The notes: generated by a model from the letters alone, not told the origin. A DNA stretch of 64,000 bases from Adiantum capillus-veneris (GCA_014529385.2 CM043971.1:53291209-53355208); one strand, 5' to 3'. Counted from the first letter of the stretch, positions 31,720 through 44,222 are shown. Made by a program: numbers and translations.

Positions 31720-34084
31720 CAGAGATTTTATTCCTTATTTGAAAAAAATGGATGGAAAGCGTTCCTCTTCCCATCAAGAGAATGTGGAGGTAACCAAATA
31801 ATACTTTTCCAATATTTTGTCTCCTCTCATATTTAGAAATAAGGATATCACTAATGCAAGAGCAAAATTTCCTCAAGAAAGGAAAAAAACAGTGCCTAAG
31901 CACATTGCTGCACTGTTGGAGAGTGGGAGATCAAAGAAACTATTGGAAATTTAAAAAAATTGGTAAATCTCATGGGATTGATGGTGTGCCAAATGAATTT
32001 TTTATTGCTTACCAAGATTTCTTGACTCCTTATCTGTTACTCGCCTGACAAGAATTCCTAATTGTAGAAACTCTTTTGTACTTTATTAATGCTGGTGTCG
32101 TTAAACTCATTCATAAGAAGGGCTCAAGCGATGACTTGGTTAACTGGAGACCTATCACGTCTAACTTATGTATATAAGATCTTCTCTTTATTCTTAGCTA
32201 GGAGACTTAGCCCCCTCATGGACCAATTTATATTGAAAGAACAGAAAGGCTTCATAAAAGGGAGATCCATCCTTGATGCAATCATAGCACTATGAGAAGG
32301 AATTAATAATGTTGAAGAATCTAATTTGGAATATCTTTTCTTCAAAAATGATTTGGATAAGGCCTATGATAGAATTGAATGGGAGTTTATCTTACAGAGT
32401 TTTCAAGACATGGGAATGGGCAAGTTGTTTATCAGATTTGTGCATTTTTTTTTTTGGGAATGCCTCAACCAGAATTGCAGTGAATGGCACTCTTAATGAT
32501 TCTATTCCTTTACGTTAGTCCATCAGACAAGGTTATCCCTTGTCTCCTCTACTTTATGCAATCTATTCTGATGCCTTGGGATGGCTTATTAAAGGTTTAA
32601 TGCTTCCAGGGGAACTGAATGCAATTGACATACCAGGTCCTGTAGATCAATTGTGTCTTCAGCAGTTTACTGATGATACTAATGCTATTGTGAGAAATGA
32701 TGTTCAATCAATTGAAATTTTTTGGGCTTGTCTTAACATTTATTGCTTGGCTATAGCGACTCTATTATCAATCACTTAAAGACACGGTACATAATCTCCA
32801 AAGGATCCTTACCAGCAGTGATTGTGCATGCTAGCTGCAAAGAGATAAAAGGAGGGCATATCTTTAGATTACTAAGGAAAATATGGGATTCAATGTATCC
32901 TTTAACCACAAATGGGATTGGGTATTAGAAAGGTTCAAGAAAAAGCTCTTCCTTTGGCAAAACCATCAACCTAATTTATCAGCCAGAGTTTTGTTCTTAA
33001 TTCACTACTTACTTTCTTCTCTGGTTTTTTTCTTGTCATGCTAGTCTCCCTCTCAATTCCAACTTAACAAGGTCTTCTCCTTGGCAAGAAGGTTACTATG
33101 GGAAGGTTCATAAGAATTGTATAGAGTGCCAAAAGTTTCCTAGAATGTTTGTTGCAACCCTAAAGAACAGGGAGGACCGGGCATCATTAATCTTACATAT
33201 ATGTCTATTAAGCGAGCTAGCAAATGGGTGATGAGAGCTTCCTCCTCCTCGGACTTCTAGGCTCTATTTATCAAAAGAAGGACTAAACATTTTCACTCGC
33301 AGGGATATAGAGCATGGTCATATCGTTCTCTCCAAGAGTTACTAACATCAAATGATAATTTCACCCCTAGAGGGTCTGCTCTTGTTTGCAGGTTGTGGAA
33401 TTCTTGGATCAAGCTAAACGTCTGTCTCCCCCAGAAGCTTGCAGATACTCATACAACTTTTGGTTAAAAGATTTCATTTGGTTTGGTTGGTTTTGGCTCT
33501 CAGAAGAATGGGAACTCTCCAAGAAGGGCCATAAATGTTTTAAAGTCAGTATCAAGTTCTGAAAGATGTATACAAAGATGGTTTTTTTCAAGTGTATGAC
33601 ATCTCCAAAGGCTGTGCAATAATGATTAATGAGAGATGTCAAGTCTTCACAAGAAAGCTCCAACAGTGCTCTAAGAGTAATCATCTTTCCCTCTCACAAA
33701 TTTTTCTTCAATGTATCTGCATAATACTGTCTCTCTCAAGATGGATCCAAAGTTAGTGAACAACCTAAATAGAAAATGGGGCATACAATGGAAAGCTAAA
33801 CAATGGAATACAAGTTTAACTGCATATGAGCTTGTCCTATGGCCATCAAGCATAGCTATCTTATGTGATTGATCCTCCATCAAGGAATCTGGACACAGGC
33901 AAAGGCAAAGAAGCTAGGATTGCAGATGGAATCTATCCCAGGTGTAAATGTCATGACGAGTCCATAAACCATCTTTTTGTATATTGTAAATATTCAGAAC
34001 TGAATTACAAAAAGCCTGTAATGTAAAGATGCCATTACTCAATTGGAGATCCCTCCTCCTAGGAGTGTGTAGATTCATGGATGT
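31720..34084 (+). pseudogene. LINE-2 reverse transcriptase and zinc-finger region (decayed)
   Basis: Plus-strand L1-type RT in several frames: KSHGIDGVPNEFFIAYQDF (31960..32020), NWRPITSN (about 32136), YKIFSLFLARRLSPLMDQFI and KGFIKGRSILDA (32165..32285), motif A in NDLDKAYDRIEW (about 32345..32385), SIRQGYPLSPLLYAI (32520..32570) and FTDDTN (32665..32690, in place of FADD). Farther on come GIINLTYMSIKRASKWV and the zf-RVT-like RCKCHDESINHLFVYC (about 33940..33990). Many stops. No endonuclease or ORF1 is visible upstream, so it is 5'-truncated or eroded. It is interrupted by element F and resumes at 42974. Confidence 0.88.
34080..34084 (+). repeat. Target-site duplication GATGT, left copy (element F)
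   Basis: GATGT is repeated at 42969..42973, a perfect five-base duplication within LINE-2. Confidence 0.95.
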
Positions 34085-35231
34085 TGTAACATTTAATGCA
34101 CTAGTGACGTGTGTAGCGAAAAATGATAACATAGTGAGCATTTCATTAAGAACAAGTTCCAAATGAGCATAGAGAGAGTACTTGATTGGAGAAAGCAGCA
34201 TAGCATTTACACCTAGATAGTTTGGCATAGACAATACTTGAAAAGAGATAGAAATAGAACAATTGACAATAGTTGAGGACGGATTTACATGGAGCCGGTC
34301 CCCTCTCCAAAAAGGTTTTGTATTATAGCTTTTCCATCAAGGGAGACTTTTGTACAATACAATCTTTGTGTTCCTTGACAAAACTCGTTGGTGCAATGAA
34401 AATGGAAGCTTCATGCACCAAATTATGCTTGAAAAACACACCTAGTGGGCCTAGCCTCAGTCCCAAGACCTCACACACCTTCAAAGATGGTGAGAGCTAG
34501 CAGGGAATGAGGAAAGATTGAGAGGAAAAAGATGTATCTTACGAGAAAGAAGTATTCTCCTCATAATCGCTCTAATAGCATATCTTAGCTTAGTAATTAG
34601 CATGGTAAAGGAGATGAGCATCCCATTGAGGCTTGGCTCTTGGTTGGATTTGCATTCCATAGCCAAGAGTTGTTGGTGTAGGCCTCTACTTCTCAATGCT
34701 TGGAGTTCTTGCTCAACACATGAGTTGTGTGTGTGTGTGTGTGTGTAGCAAAAATTGGTTAGTCTAAAATGCCAACCTCTCTCTCTTCTTGGTCGACTCG
34801 TATTCCCATTTGCTCGTCCCAGCTTCCCATTGGCTCTTGTAGAGCTTATCCAATAACAATTAAGAAGCATAGTTGATAGCCTTGTGACAAGTGTCCCCCC
34901 TTTTCCCTTTTGTGAGAGCTTTGGGTAGTTAAAATAATTTATTTAAACTCTCATTGGACCTTTTAGTCTTTTGGCCAATAGGAATCAAGCAAGCCATTGG
35001 GTTGCTAGATGCTGGTGGAACCCTTGGTAGACTGTCTCTTCTAGGGAGCTTAATTTCTATTGGTTCTTTTACCAAGCATTTTTAAATTGATTAGACTAAT
35101 TTTACTCTAGCCTAATTCTCATTGGTCCACCTCTATGGCCATCCAATAGGATTTGAGGGGAGATTGCGGGCATGTGGGCTAGGAGCATGCCATGTGTCCA
35201 TTATTCCCTTTGTGTAAAGTGAGAGCTTGGG

Positions 35232-35285
<54 letters not shown>

Positions 35286-35660
35286 TCTCTCTCTTCCCCT
35301 ACCTTTAGGGCTCACCCCCCTCCTTCCTAGGGATGTGGAAAGACCTTTTAGTCTTCCCATAACCATCCAATTTTTCCCCTTTTGGCCATTGGACTTATTA
35401 ATTTAGCTTTTGGAACCTTAGCCTATGGAAGTCACAATGGAGTTGAACCTTAGGTCTTTTAAGCTCCATTGATGCACATTGCTCTTTTGCAGATTGTCCC
35501 CCTTTGGATCCCTATTTTCCCTCCTTTGGATCCCTACTGAGACCGGTTTGGCATCCTTACCAATATTCTAGCTTTTACTCCCTTGGTACCTCCCTATATT
35601 AAATGATGGGTTTAACATGAGAAAATCATTTGGGAGAATTAGATATTAGTTTTTATGACA
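34085..35660 (-). mobile_element. Element F 3' LTR
   Basis: 1576 bp; plus strand TGTAACATTTAATGC ... TTTTTATGACA. Two GT microsatellites (34726..34747 and 35236..35282) sit in it and differ in length from those of the partner LTR. Open frames here (for example 34481..34870) are repeat sequence. Confidence 0.95.
35236..35282 (+). repeat. (GT)n microsatellite in F 3' LTR
   Basis: About 47 bp of perfect GT dinucleotides, at the site corresponding to 42518..42551 in the partner LTR. Confidence 0.95.
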
Positions 35661-35675
35661 TTACCTATCTCTTAA
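35661..35675 (-). other. Polypurine tract of element F
   Basis: Minus strand TTTTAAGAGATAGGTAA next to the 3' LTR; only partly purine, but at the same place as the better tract TTTCAAGAGAGGTAA of element G. Confidence 0.55.
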
Positions 35676-36006
35676 AATTATAGTCGTCCTCGACTATGAG
35701 ATAGAGAAGATAAAGCCTAGTCATTAATCCATTTGCTAGCGGGTAGGGGATCCCTATTTTACCCTACGACACCAGAATGGATGACTAGTCCATTTGGTGC
35801 TTGAGAGCCTTAGCTGCCGCAAGCATGTCGGCACATTAGTTTGTATCAATCTTCCATAGTAGAGTGACAAAATCTACTTGGTGTTCGGGAGACTTCGTCT
35901 CCACAAACATGATCCTAAGCATGCATACTTATTAACATTTGTGCACAATAAAGAAAAAGAGTCTTATAAGACAAAACTTTGGTCATTTATACATATTTAC
36001 ATTTTC
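35676..36006 (-). other. Non-coding 3' interior of element F
   Basis: About 330 bp between the integrase stop and the polypurine tract, without a gene. A collinear stretch follows G's integrase tail (49800..50130), so it is a conserved part of the element. Confidence 0.7.
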
Positions 36007-36705
36007 TTACTCTAGGGAATCATTGTAAGCATTGACAAGGTTTAGGTTATCCTTTAATTGTATGCCTTGCATCCATCTAGCATCTTCAAAAGGATAATTT
36101 TTAAATTTGATAAGATATCGTCGGATAGACTTACCGCCTCTCAATACCTTGCCTTCGTGTCGGAGAATGGACTCGGGCTGCAGCACCTCTTCTTGGTCCT
36201 CGATCTCCGGTGGGTCTTCAATGGTTGCTTCTTGATGTGGCTCTCCTTTGTAAGGCTTTAGTAGGCTCACGTGGAAAGCATTGTATATGAGCCAATGGTT
36301 GGGTAACTTGAGTTGATAGCCCATCTCATTGATCGGTCTAAGAATCTGAAAGGGACCATAGTACCTTTTTGCTAACTTAGCATTGTACTTTTAGTGTCCT
36401 GTAGGATTCTTGCCCGTCGTGTGCCTTAATTGAGCCTTGGGAAACTTAGGCAAGACTCAATCATTTTTTTTGAAGGTTAGAGCTCTTCTGTACTTATCAA
36501 CAACAAACTTTTGCCTTTGCTGAGAGATGGATATAGCATCCTTAATCTTTTGGAAAGATTCTTGTAGGTCTCGGCTATATTCATCTGCAACAAAGATCTT
36601 CCCAGGTACCTTGAGTAGCAGAGGACTTTTTGATCTTCCCTCCATCACCTCAAAAGGTGCTTTTCCCGTGGAAGTATGTACAATGTTATTGTAAGCATAC
36701 TCCAC
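36007..36705 (-). pseudogene. Element F integrase C-terminal region and chromodomain
   Basis: Two frames. The upstream one (36457..36705) has MEYAYNNIVHTSTGKAPFEV, as expected after the integrase core. After a frameshift the second (36007..36324) has GYQLKLPNHWLIYNAFHVSL, then LKPYKGE, an acidic hinge, and a chromodomain-like end (LQPESILRHEGKV ... RYLIKFKNYPFEDARWMQG). The stop is at 36007. The chromodomain matches in type that of element B, so both are chromoviruses. Confidence 0.88.
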
Positions 36706-37504
36706 TAAAGGTAAGTACTTCTCCCTCCCATTGGGACTTTTGATCTACTTTTGTGACATAAGCTTTTAGTAGATCAAGAATTGTTAGGTTAGCTATTTCA
36801 CTTTGGCCATGTGTTTGGGGGTGATAGGTTGAAGAGAAGTTTATCCTTGTACCTAAATTCTCAAAGAGACCCTTCCAAAAATTACTGGTCATTCTAGTAT
36901 CTCTATCTGACACTATGGACATTGGCAAGCCGTGGTACTTGAAGATTTGTGATATAAAGAGGGTTGCCATTTGTTGGGCCTTGATAGTCTTTTTCACATG
37001 TATGAAATGTGCTTGTTTGCTAAACCTGTCCACTATCGTCCATATTCCTATATTCCCATGGATAGACTTGGGCAATCCAAAGATAAAATCCATGGATATG
37101 CTCTCCCATGGTGAATTTAGGATTGGCAAAGGTTGAAGCAATCCAGGTTGCTTCCCTCTATCAAACTTCCTCTTTTGGCATACCACACATTTTGAAACAT
37201 ACTCTTGTATGTTTGTTTTCATGGAAGGCCAATAGAAGTATGTTTCTATCCCTTTTAGGGTAGACTGAATCCCTCTATGCCCTGCATAAGGAGGAGCATG
37301 AGATTCATACATTACTTTCTCACGTAGTGAGTTAGTAACGCATAGCTTGTTGCCATAGAGAAGATAACCATCTTGTAAGGTAAATGGTTCTTTCCTTCTC
37401 CCTAGTGCAAGGGATGAAATCAAATCTTTAAAATTGGGATCGATGGCGTACTCATCTATCATAGAAGATAGATCATTGTGAGTTGCTATGGATACCGCAT
37501 TCAC
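36686..37504 (-). pseudogene. Element F integrase
   Basis: 272 residues. The HHCC zinc domain is visible (ESHAPPYAGHRG ... CVVCQKRK), then the DDE core: Asp 1 in SMDFIFGLPKS, Asp 2 in IVSDRDTRMTS, and Glu in GQSEIANLTILDLLK preceded by HPQTHG (usual HPQTDG). All three catalytic residues remain, unlike element B. The frame departs from the normal sequence after QSQWEG, and the next domain is in another frame. Confidence 0.92.
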
Positions 37505-38600
37505 TCACGGTCATTTTGAGAGTGCATTGGCTACTTGATTATGCTTGCCAGTAATGTGAGCAATATGAAAATGGAATTGCAAAAGGAAATTTGCCCACCT
37601 CATTTGTTTGTTGGAGAGCTTGGTCTGCGTCATGAAGTACTTAAGACTTTGGTGATCCGTTCGCAGAATGAAAAGAGTCCCAAATAAATAGTGCTTCCAC
37701 TAAGAGTTCCTTCTCATATATACCTAGAGCTTGCTCAATAGGGTCGAGCCTTCAACTTTCATAGGCTATGGCGTTTTCTTCTTGGAGCAAAACAGCTCCA
37801 AGGCTATCACCATAGGCATCGCATTGGACCTCAAATGACTTTGAGAGATCCGACACTGTAAGCACATGTTGAGAGATAAGCTTCTCTTTAAGCTTTTCAA
37901 AAGCATTGTTCTCCTTGGTGGACCATATATACCTAAAATTTTTGTTTGTTAGATCATGTAATGGTCCCGCGATTTGTGAGAATTTTTCTATGAAGTGTCT
38001 ATGGTATGCACACATACCTATAAAGCTTCTTAGTTCATGTAGATTCCTTGGATCATGCCATCCTTTTATTACCTCTAACTTTGATGGATCCATTTGGATG
38101 CCATCTTGAGAGATAATGCCACCTAAATACTGAATCTCTTGTAAGAAAAATTCACTTTTCTTTTGATTTATATAAAGTTTACTCTCTCATAAAACTTGAA
38201 ATATTAGCTGGAGGTGTTGCTTGTGTTCGTCTAATGAATTAGAGTAGATGATTATATCATCAAAGAACACTCTAGTAAAGGTTTGATGAGGCCTGAATAG
38301 CTTCTCCATCAAGCAGTTAAATGTGACCGGTGCATTGGTCAAGCCAAAAGGCATGACAATGTACTCGTAAAGGCCAAGCGTAGTGCGAAATGAGGTCTTT
38401 ACAATGTCTTGATCAACTATCCTTATTTGACGTTAGCCACTTTTTAGGTCAATCCTACTGAAGTAGGGCAACTATTGTAGCTTATCAAATAGGCTTCTAC
38501 CCGTGGAATGGGAAACCTATTCTTGATAGTGATCCTATTTAGTGCTCTCTAGTCGATACACATACAATATGTGACGTCTTTCTTTTGCACTAATAACACT
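37505..38600 (-). pseudogene. Element F reverse transcriptase and RNase H
   Basis: The RT part, frames broken, includes the FFDD catalytic box (about 38250..38275), the KKSEFFLQEIQ and LGGIISQDG-like blocks, and DPSKLEVIKGWHDPRNLHEL with the connection domain (37752..38093). RNase H follows in another frame: TDHQSLKYFMTQTKLSNKQ and GKHNQVANALS, where the usual catalytic Asp of V-A-D-A-L-S is Asn. RT fingers end with CMCID then TAG where CIDYRALNR is normal. Confidence 0.85.
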
Positions 38601-39460
38601 GGTGAGAAAAATGGAGATGAGCTAGGCCTAACTATGCCTTTCTCAACTAACTCATGCACTTGCCTCATAATCTCCTCTTGTTGAGCTTGGGAAACGCTAT
38701 AAGGAGGTTTATTAGGCGGTGAACTTCTTGGACGAAGTTCAATTGCATGGTCGTCATTGCCTCGTTTGGGAGGTAGACCCTTAAGGAATTTGGATAACTC
38801 TAATTCCTTTTGATTGCCTATATCTTCTTTTGCTAAAACATTAGGTTCATTTTGAGAATCTTTAACAAAAATCATATACATGGAAATATAGCTCTTTATT
38901 GACTTATTGAAAGCTTGCTTATGTACAATGGGTATGGTGCTACCCGACTCCTTAGCATCTATGTACATATCTTTTTCCCTGTACCTAAAGTAGATTTGTC
39001 TTTTAGGGAATTTAACATTGGTAGCCATGCGATCAAACCATGGTGCCCCTAGGATTACATCCTCATGTTTGAGAGGAGAGATGAAGAAATCCTCCTTGTC
39101 CATATAGCTTTGGACATGGAGCCTCAATTTTCCAATTAAGGGAGTGACTGAGGCTTCTTGTCCCTTTAAAGCACCATTGGCAGGTAGGACATCTCCCATC
39201 TCATAGGCTTGGATGCCTAGCTTGGTGGCCAACTCTGTGGATATGAAATTGTGAGTAGAACCAGGGTTAAAGAAAATGAAAGCATCATGTTCTCTTACCT
39301 TTCTCCAAGCATGACATAGAGGAGATCCTTTGTGATGAGCATCCTCTTCTTGAATTTCGACTATGGAAGCTCTAGGAGGCTCATTACGTGTATTCTTGTG
39401 GGGGCAAGCATGATAGGCATGCCCTTGCTCCCCGCACTTGAAACAACGATTATCTTTTTT
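38549..39460 (-). pseudogene. Element F zinc knuckle, protease and RT fingers
   Basis: Minus-strand reading shows a CCHC knuckle CFKCGEQGHAYHAC (about 39403..39446), then a protease region with a frame change (FFNPGSTHNFIS in place of FDPGSTHNFIS, about 39240..39280), MATKLGIQAYEMGDVLPANG, LKHEDVILGAPWFDRM, a linker with NDDHAIELRPRSSP, and the RT fingers [16 protein letters not shown]. The protease catalytic Asp appears to be Asn (GGGTTAAAG on the plus strand). Element G has the intact FDPGSTHNFIS here. Confidence 0.82.
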
Positions 39461-39737
39461 ATAACGCTCTAGCTCTTCAAGAGAGAGTTTTTTTTTGCCT
39501 TTATAAACTCCCTTCTTTGTTGTTGTTGGAGTTGCCGTTGGGAGACTTTTGGAGGTTGTCCTTCCCCTTAGGCTCAGTACGGTCCTTGTTTTCCATGAGT
39601 TTCAGATTTCTCTTAGCCCCTTGTTGAAAGTTGATTCTTGAAGCCACCATTGTATGGTGTATGACCATAGATATGGTGCAAGGCCTTTGGGAGTTAATAT
39701 ACTAAGCCATATCCTCAAATAAACTCGCACAAAATTG

Positions 39738-40867
39738 TTATTTTTGCTCTTCAAAATCCATCTTTTTGTAGACAATGAGTGGCTTTGAGATGTAAATCCC
39801 AAACTTGTCAACATATTTGTGAATAGATTCATAGGAAGAGAGCTTTAAGCTTTGCCATTCGGTGGGTTTGTCTTTGGCATCGATAGCCAAAAACTGCTTC
39901 ATGATGGAAGCTCTTAAAGCTTTCCATGTTCGTGGAGCTTCACCGTTTTCTTGTAGGCTAGACCACCATTGCCTGGCGGACTTTTGAAAATGCATAGCTA
40001 CATGACATAGCTTAGAGGACTCCGTGAAGCCCTCATCTCCAAACGCATCCAATTGTTGGATAAAGTCCAAGAGTTTGTCCGTAGCACTAAAGGTGCCATC
40101 GTAGGTAAGGAAAGAGATGTTCTTTCCTCCCTCTTTGAACTTTTTGAGCTTGGACGACCTTTTCAGGCGGCATAGAATTTCCTATGGCCTCTTCTCTTGG
40201 GCAGTTTGAGAGCTGCACCATCACTTTCTTTAGAAGAGGAAGAGGATGAGGAGGATGGAGAAGAGGGTGACCTCTTTCTCGCCTTTTTCTTCCCTTGTCC
40301 CTCCTCCTCTACACCATTACTTTCTTTAGAAGAGGAAGAGGATGAGGAAGATGGAGAAGAGGGTGACCTCTTTCTCGTCTTTTTCTTCTCTTGTTTCCTC
40401 TCTTGCCTCTTTGAATTCTGGTGAAGAGGAGTATGCGATGGCCTTCTCCGTTTAGGGGGTGTTGGAGAGCGTTTTTCCCGCCGTCTTCGTGGAGCCATCT
40501 CCATCGAGATGATAGGAGACTTGCTTCTTTCTCGTTCTTTCGGTGGGGGCTCTATTGTTGAAACTTGGGCTCTCCTTTGAAAGGGAGATGCCTCATCGAG
40601 TAGTAAGTTTTTGATCGGAGAGAGTCCTCTTTTGGAAGTCTCACCAGGAGATTTCCTAGGTACTCTCTCTTCTTGGTGGGGAGTTTGGAGAATACCATGG
40701 GTGCGCAATTTCTATAGCACTTCACCTTGGAGGGATGGATTGCCTAGTGCTTGTTGAAGCCTAGAAACAAGATAGTTTACAAGCATAGGGGCATCATTAG
40801 TTGCTCTTTCATTAGCAAAATCAAAGCTATCAACATTCATTTCAATCTCTTTTCCCTTGTCATCCAT
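39738..40867 (-). pseudogene. Element F gag with duplicated Ser-rich/basic segments
   Basis: Start at MDDKGKEIEMNVDSFDFANE (40867), about 400 bp after the primer site, with one in-frame TAG at 40712. The N-terminal region is followed by SP/RS-rich sequence and two copies of a [22 protein letters not shown] block (40200..40400), a recent internal duplication. The capsid core then follows in another frame (ESSKLCHVAMHFQKSARQWW, about 39950..40030). The serine/arginine-like block parallels those of elements E and G. Confidence 0.82.
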
Positions 40868-41266
40868 ACTAGAAAATTTTAGATGTAAATTTTTTACTTG
40901 TACTTTGGCACTTCAAGCCCTAGTTGCTACTCCTCTTTACCTTCAAAGATAAGCACTCAAGCATCTATACCCGTGGCTCGAATATTATTAACTGCAAGGA
41001 ATGGAAGAGAGGGTTTCACAGACCCGAGACAGCATCGGTTCCTGTCAAGCTTCTACTATCTCAATAATGGTTAAGCCATAGGCAAGCCCCATAGGACTCC
41101 ATTATTAAGACCATAGCTCTCGAAGGTATCCCTGTTAATGCATAAAGTAGGAGTGCTTCAAGGATGAAAAATCCCTATTCTACTTACTCTTTTGCAATTA
41201 ATAACACCAACCATTTGTAGCAAGCTTGAGAAACTCTCTTCTTGAGCAAGAAAAGAGAAACCAATA

Positions 41267-41278
41267 GCTCTGATACCA
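41267..41278 (-). other. Primer-binding site of element F (tRNA-iMet)
   Basis: Minus strand TGGTATCAGAGC, one base from the 5' LTR. Confidence 0.92.
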
Positions 41279-41279
41279 A

Positions 41280-41963
41280 TGTAATATTTAATGCACTAGT
41301 AACATGTGTGTAGCGGAAAATGATAACATAGTGAGCATTTCATTAAGAACAAGTTCCAAATGAGCATAGACAAAGTACTTGATTGGAGAAAGCAACATAG
41401 CAATTTACACCTAGCTAGTTTGGCATAGACAATGCTTGAAAAGAGAGAGAAATAGAACAGTTGACAATAGTTGAGGACCTGATTTACATGGAGCCGGTCC
41501 CCCCTCCAAAAAGGCTTTGTATTATAGCTTCTTCCATCAAGGGAGACTTTTGTACAATACAATCTTTGTGTTCCTTGACAATACTCGTTGGTGCAATGAA
41601 GATGGAAGATTCATACACCAAATTATTCTTGAAAAACACACTAGTGGGCCTAGCCTCAGTCCCAAGACCTCACACACCTTCAAAGATGGTGAGAGCTAAC
41701 AGGGAATGAGAAAAGATTGAGAGGAAGATGATGTATCTTACAAGAAAGAAGTATTCTCCTCACATAATCACTCTAATAGCATAGCTTAGCTTAGTAATTA
41801 GCATGGTAGAGGAGATGAGAATGTCATTGAAGCTTGGCTCTTGGTTGGATTTGCATTCCATAGCCAAGAGTTGTTGGTGTAGGCCTCGACTTCTTAATGC
41901 TTTGAGAAGGAGATGGAGTTCTTACTCAACGCATGAGTTGTGTGTGTGTGTGTGTGTGTGTGC

Positions 41964-42027
<64 letters not shown>

Positions 42028-42515
42028 CAAAAATTGGTTAGTCTAAAATGCCAACCTTTCTCTCTTCTTGGTCGACCCCTCTTCCCATTTGCTCTTGATG
42101 GCTTCCCATTGGCTCCTACAGAGCTTATCCAATAACAATTAAGAAGCATAGTTGATAGCCTTGTGACAAGTGTCCCCCTTTCCCCTTTTGTGAAAGCTTT
42201 AGGTAATTAAAATAATTTATTTAAACTCTCATTGGACCTTTTAGTCTTCTGGCCAATAGGAATCAAGCAAGCCATTGGGCTGTTGAATGCTCATTGGACC
42301 CCTTGGTAGACTGTCCAATAGTCTTCTAGGGAGCTTAATTTCTATTGGTTCTTATATCAAGCATTTATAAATTGATTAGAATAATTTTACCCTAGCCTAA
42401 TTCTCATTGGTCCACCTCTATGGCCATCCAATAGGATTTGAGGGGAGATTGGGGGCATGTGGGCAAGGAGCGTGCCATGTGTCCATTATTCCCTTTGTGT
42501 AAAGGGAGAGCTTGG

Positions 42516-42553
<38 letters not shown>

Positions 42554-42968
42554 CTCTCTCTTCCCCTACCTTTATGGCTCACCCCCCTCCTTCCTAGGGA
42601 TGTGGGAAGACTTTTTAGTCTTCCCATAACCATCCAATTTTCACCCTTTTGGCCATTGGACTTATTAATTTAGATTTTGGAATCTTAGCCTATGGAAGTC
42701 TTAATGGAGCTGAACCTTAGGCTTTTAAGCTCCATTGATGCACATTGCTCTTTGAACCTTAGGCTTTTAAGCTCCATTGATGCACATTGCTTTTTTGCAG
42801 ACTATCCCCCTTTGGATCCCTATTTTCCCTCCTTTGGATAACTGTTGAGACCGGTCTGGCAGCCTTACCAATATTCTAGCTTTTACTCCCCTGGTACCTC
42901 CTTATATTAAATGATCAGTTTAACATGAGAAAATCATTTGGGGGAATTTGATATTAGTTTTTATGACA
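41280..42968 (-). mobile_element. Element F 5' LTR
   Basis: A 1689-bp partner of 34085..35660. The extra length comes mostly from a longer GT tract (41939..42026), a 42-bp tandem duplication (42712..42753 and 42754..42795) and a few short blocks. Confidence 0.95.
41939..42026 (+). repeat. (GT)n microsatellite in F 5' LTR
   Basis: About 88 bp of GT with two GC interruptions; the partner LTR has only about 22 bp at 34726..34747. Confidence 0.95.
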
Positions 42969-42973
42969 GATGT
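42969..42973 (+). repeat. Target-site duplication GATGT, right copy (element F)
   Basis: Matches 34080..34084. LINE-2 resumes here. Confidence 0.95.
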
Positions 42974-43400
42974 CCCCCTGTCGACTTGCATAAGAGGGTC
43001 TATATTGTGGCAGATTTGGATAGAGAGAAATAAAGTTGTGCATGGGCCAAGTCACTCTTTATCCTCAATACCCTTGGCCATTAGTTTCATTGGCATCATG
43101 AAGGATTGTTATGGTATGGTAATAGATGCTACAAGCATAGAAGTCAAAGAACTACATAAAATTTTTAGGTGGCAAAGATGGAGACAACAAATTTTATCAC
43201 TGTATGAGCCTTCAAAGATTGCTCCGATTGTTAGATATCTTCCCCTTTGATGTATCCCTTTTCACCCTTTGTTGTTTGTACTCTTGCAGACTGGATGACC
43301 CCTTTCCTTCCTTTGGGGTAGTTGTATTTTTTGGCTTGCCCAAAGGGCTAAGGCCATGGTGACGTGTTCACTTTTTGCTAACGAAAAAGGAAAGATTATT
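42974..43400 (+). pseudogene. LINE-2 C-terminal end and 3' untranslated region
   Basis: Reads ILWQIWIERNKVVHG and RWQRWRQQILSL up to a stop at about 43248, the usual end of plant L1 ORF2 (IW..WKERN..VF). About 150 bp of T/G-rich 3' sequence follows, with GGCTAAGGCCATGGTGACG, ending in an A-rich run near 43393. Joined to 34084 over the GATGT duplication it gives one LINE-2. Confidence 0.85.
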
Positions 43401-43776
43401 TTTTTAAAAAATATCCAATTTTTTGATTGGATGATGCAAATAGAAGATACTCATTGCAAGGACACTGTTGAATGAAAAAGGAAGAATTTATTTACAAAAA
43501 TCTAAAATTATTTTATTGGTTAGAGTGAATTAGATACACCATTATTACATTAACATTTGACACATGATTAGTATCTTTAAAAGATACTACCCCACCTCCT
43601 CTCCTTTCTATGTCAGCACCTGTTCAGGCCACCAATGTCGACTCACTGTATGCAAGCCTTGAGAGCGAGCAAACCAAAGCACAAGTAAAAAAAACAAAAT
43701 TAGACCCTCTTCGTAGCAACACCCCCCCCCTCCCCCCCCCCCCCCCCCCCCCCCCCCCCCGACCCCCCCCTCCCCA

Positions 43777-43810
<34 letters not shown>

Positions 43811-44014
43811 GCTACAAGGCTCATTCTGGTTTTATCTTCCTATCTTCCTCTTGCAGGTTTTGTGCAGCAACAAACGGCTGGGAAGACGCATGACAGAAAA
43901 AATTGAAGGAGGCGGCATGACACAACATCCATACATTGATGTTGTGATCCATAGGCTATGGTTGATCTCTGTGTCTAGTGTTCGTCTACAAGGGAGGGCC
44001 CGGGTAGAGGCGAA

Positions 44015-44063
<49 letters not shown>
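43401..44063. other. Unassigned stretch with poly-C, (AC)n and (CT)n
   Basis: No gene. It includes a C-rich tract (43722..43775, longest uninterrupted run about 29 C) leading straight into (AC)n at 43778..43806, and (CT)n at 44018..44063. Open frames across it are low-complexity translations. Confidence 0.7.
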
Positions 44064-44067
<4 letters not shown>

Positions 44068-44222
44068 GAGCCAGTGCTAGATGCCTACCCTGCCTTGCTG
44101 CATATAGGCACACACGGATCCTCAGATTATCAACATCATCTCTAGTGCATGGCCATCTTTGTCTCTCTTTCTGGAGATTGTATCAAGGGTTCTGTAAAAC
44201 GCCCATTTGTATATATGAGCCC

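Larger units (their letters stand above)
34085..42968 (-). mobile_element. Element F: structurally complete Ty3/gypsy chromovirus
   Basis: An 8884-bp element on the minus strand: 5' LTR 41280..42968, iMet primer site 41267..41278, gag 39738..40867, zinc knuckle/protease 38600..39450, RT and RNase H 37505..38600, integrase 36686..37504, integrase tail with chromodomain 36007..36705, polypurine tract 35661..35675, 3' LTR 34085..35660. TG...CA ends and GATGT duplication. All domains are present in order, but stops and frameshifts inactivate them. Its LTRs match those of G and the partial LTR H. Confidence 0.95.

Noticed and set aside
33409-34234. Minus-strand open frames of 70 to 106 residues
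   Set aside because: They overlap LINE-2's plus-strand coding region and the edge of element F's LTR; no conserved motifs.
41803-42149. Open frames with CVCVCV or HTHTHT runs
   Set aside because: Translations of the GT microsatellite in element F's LTR.
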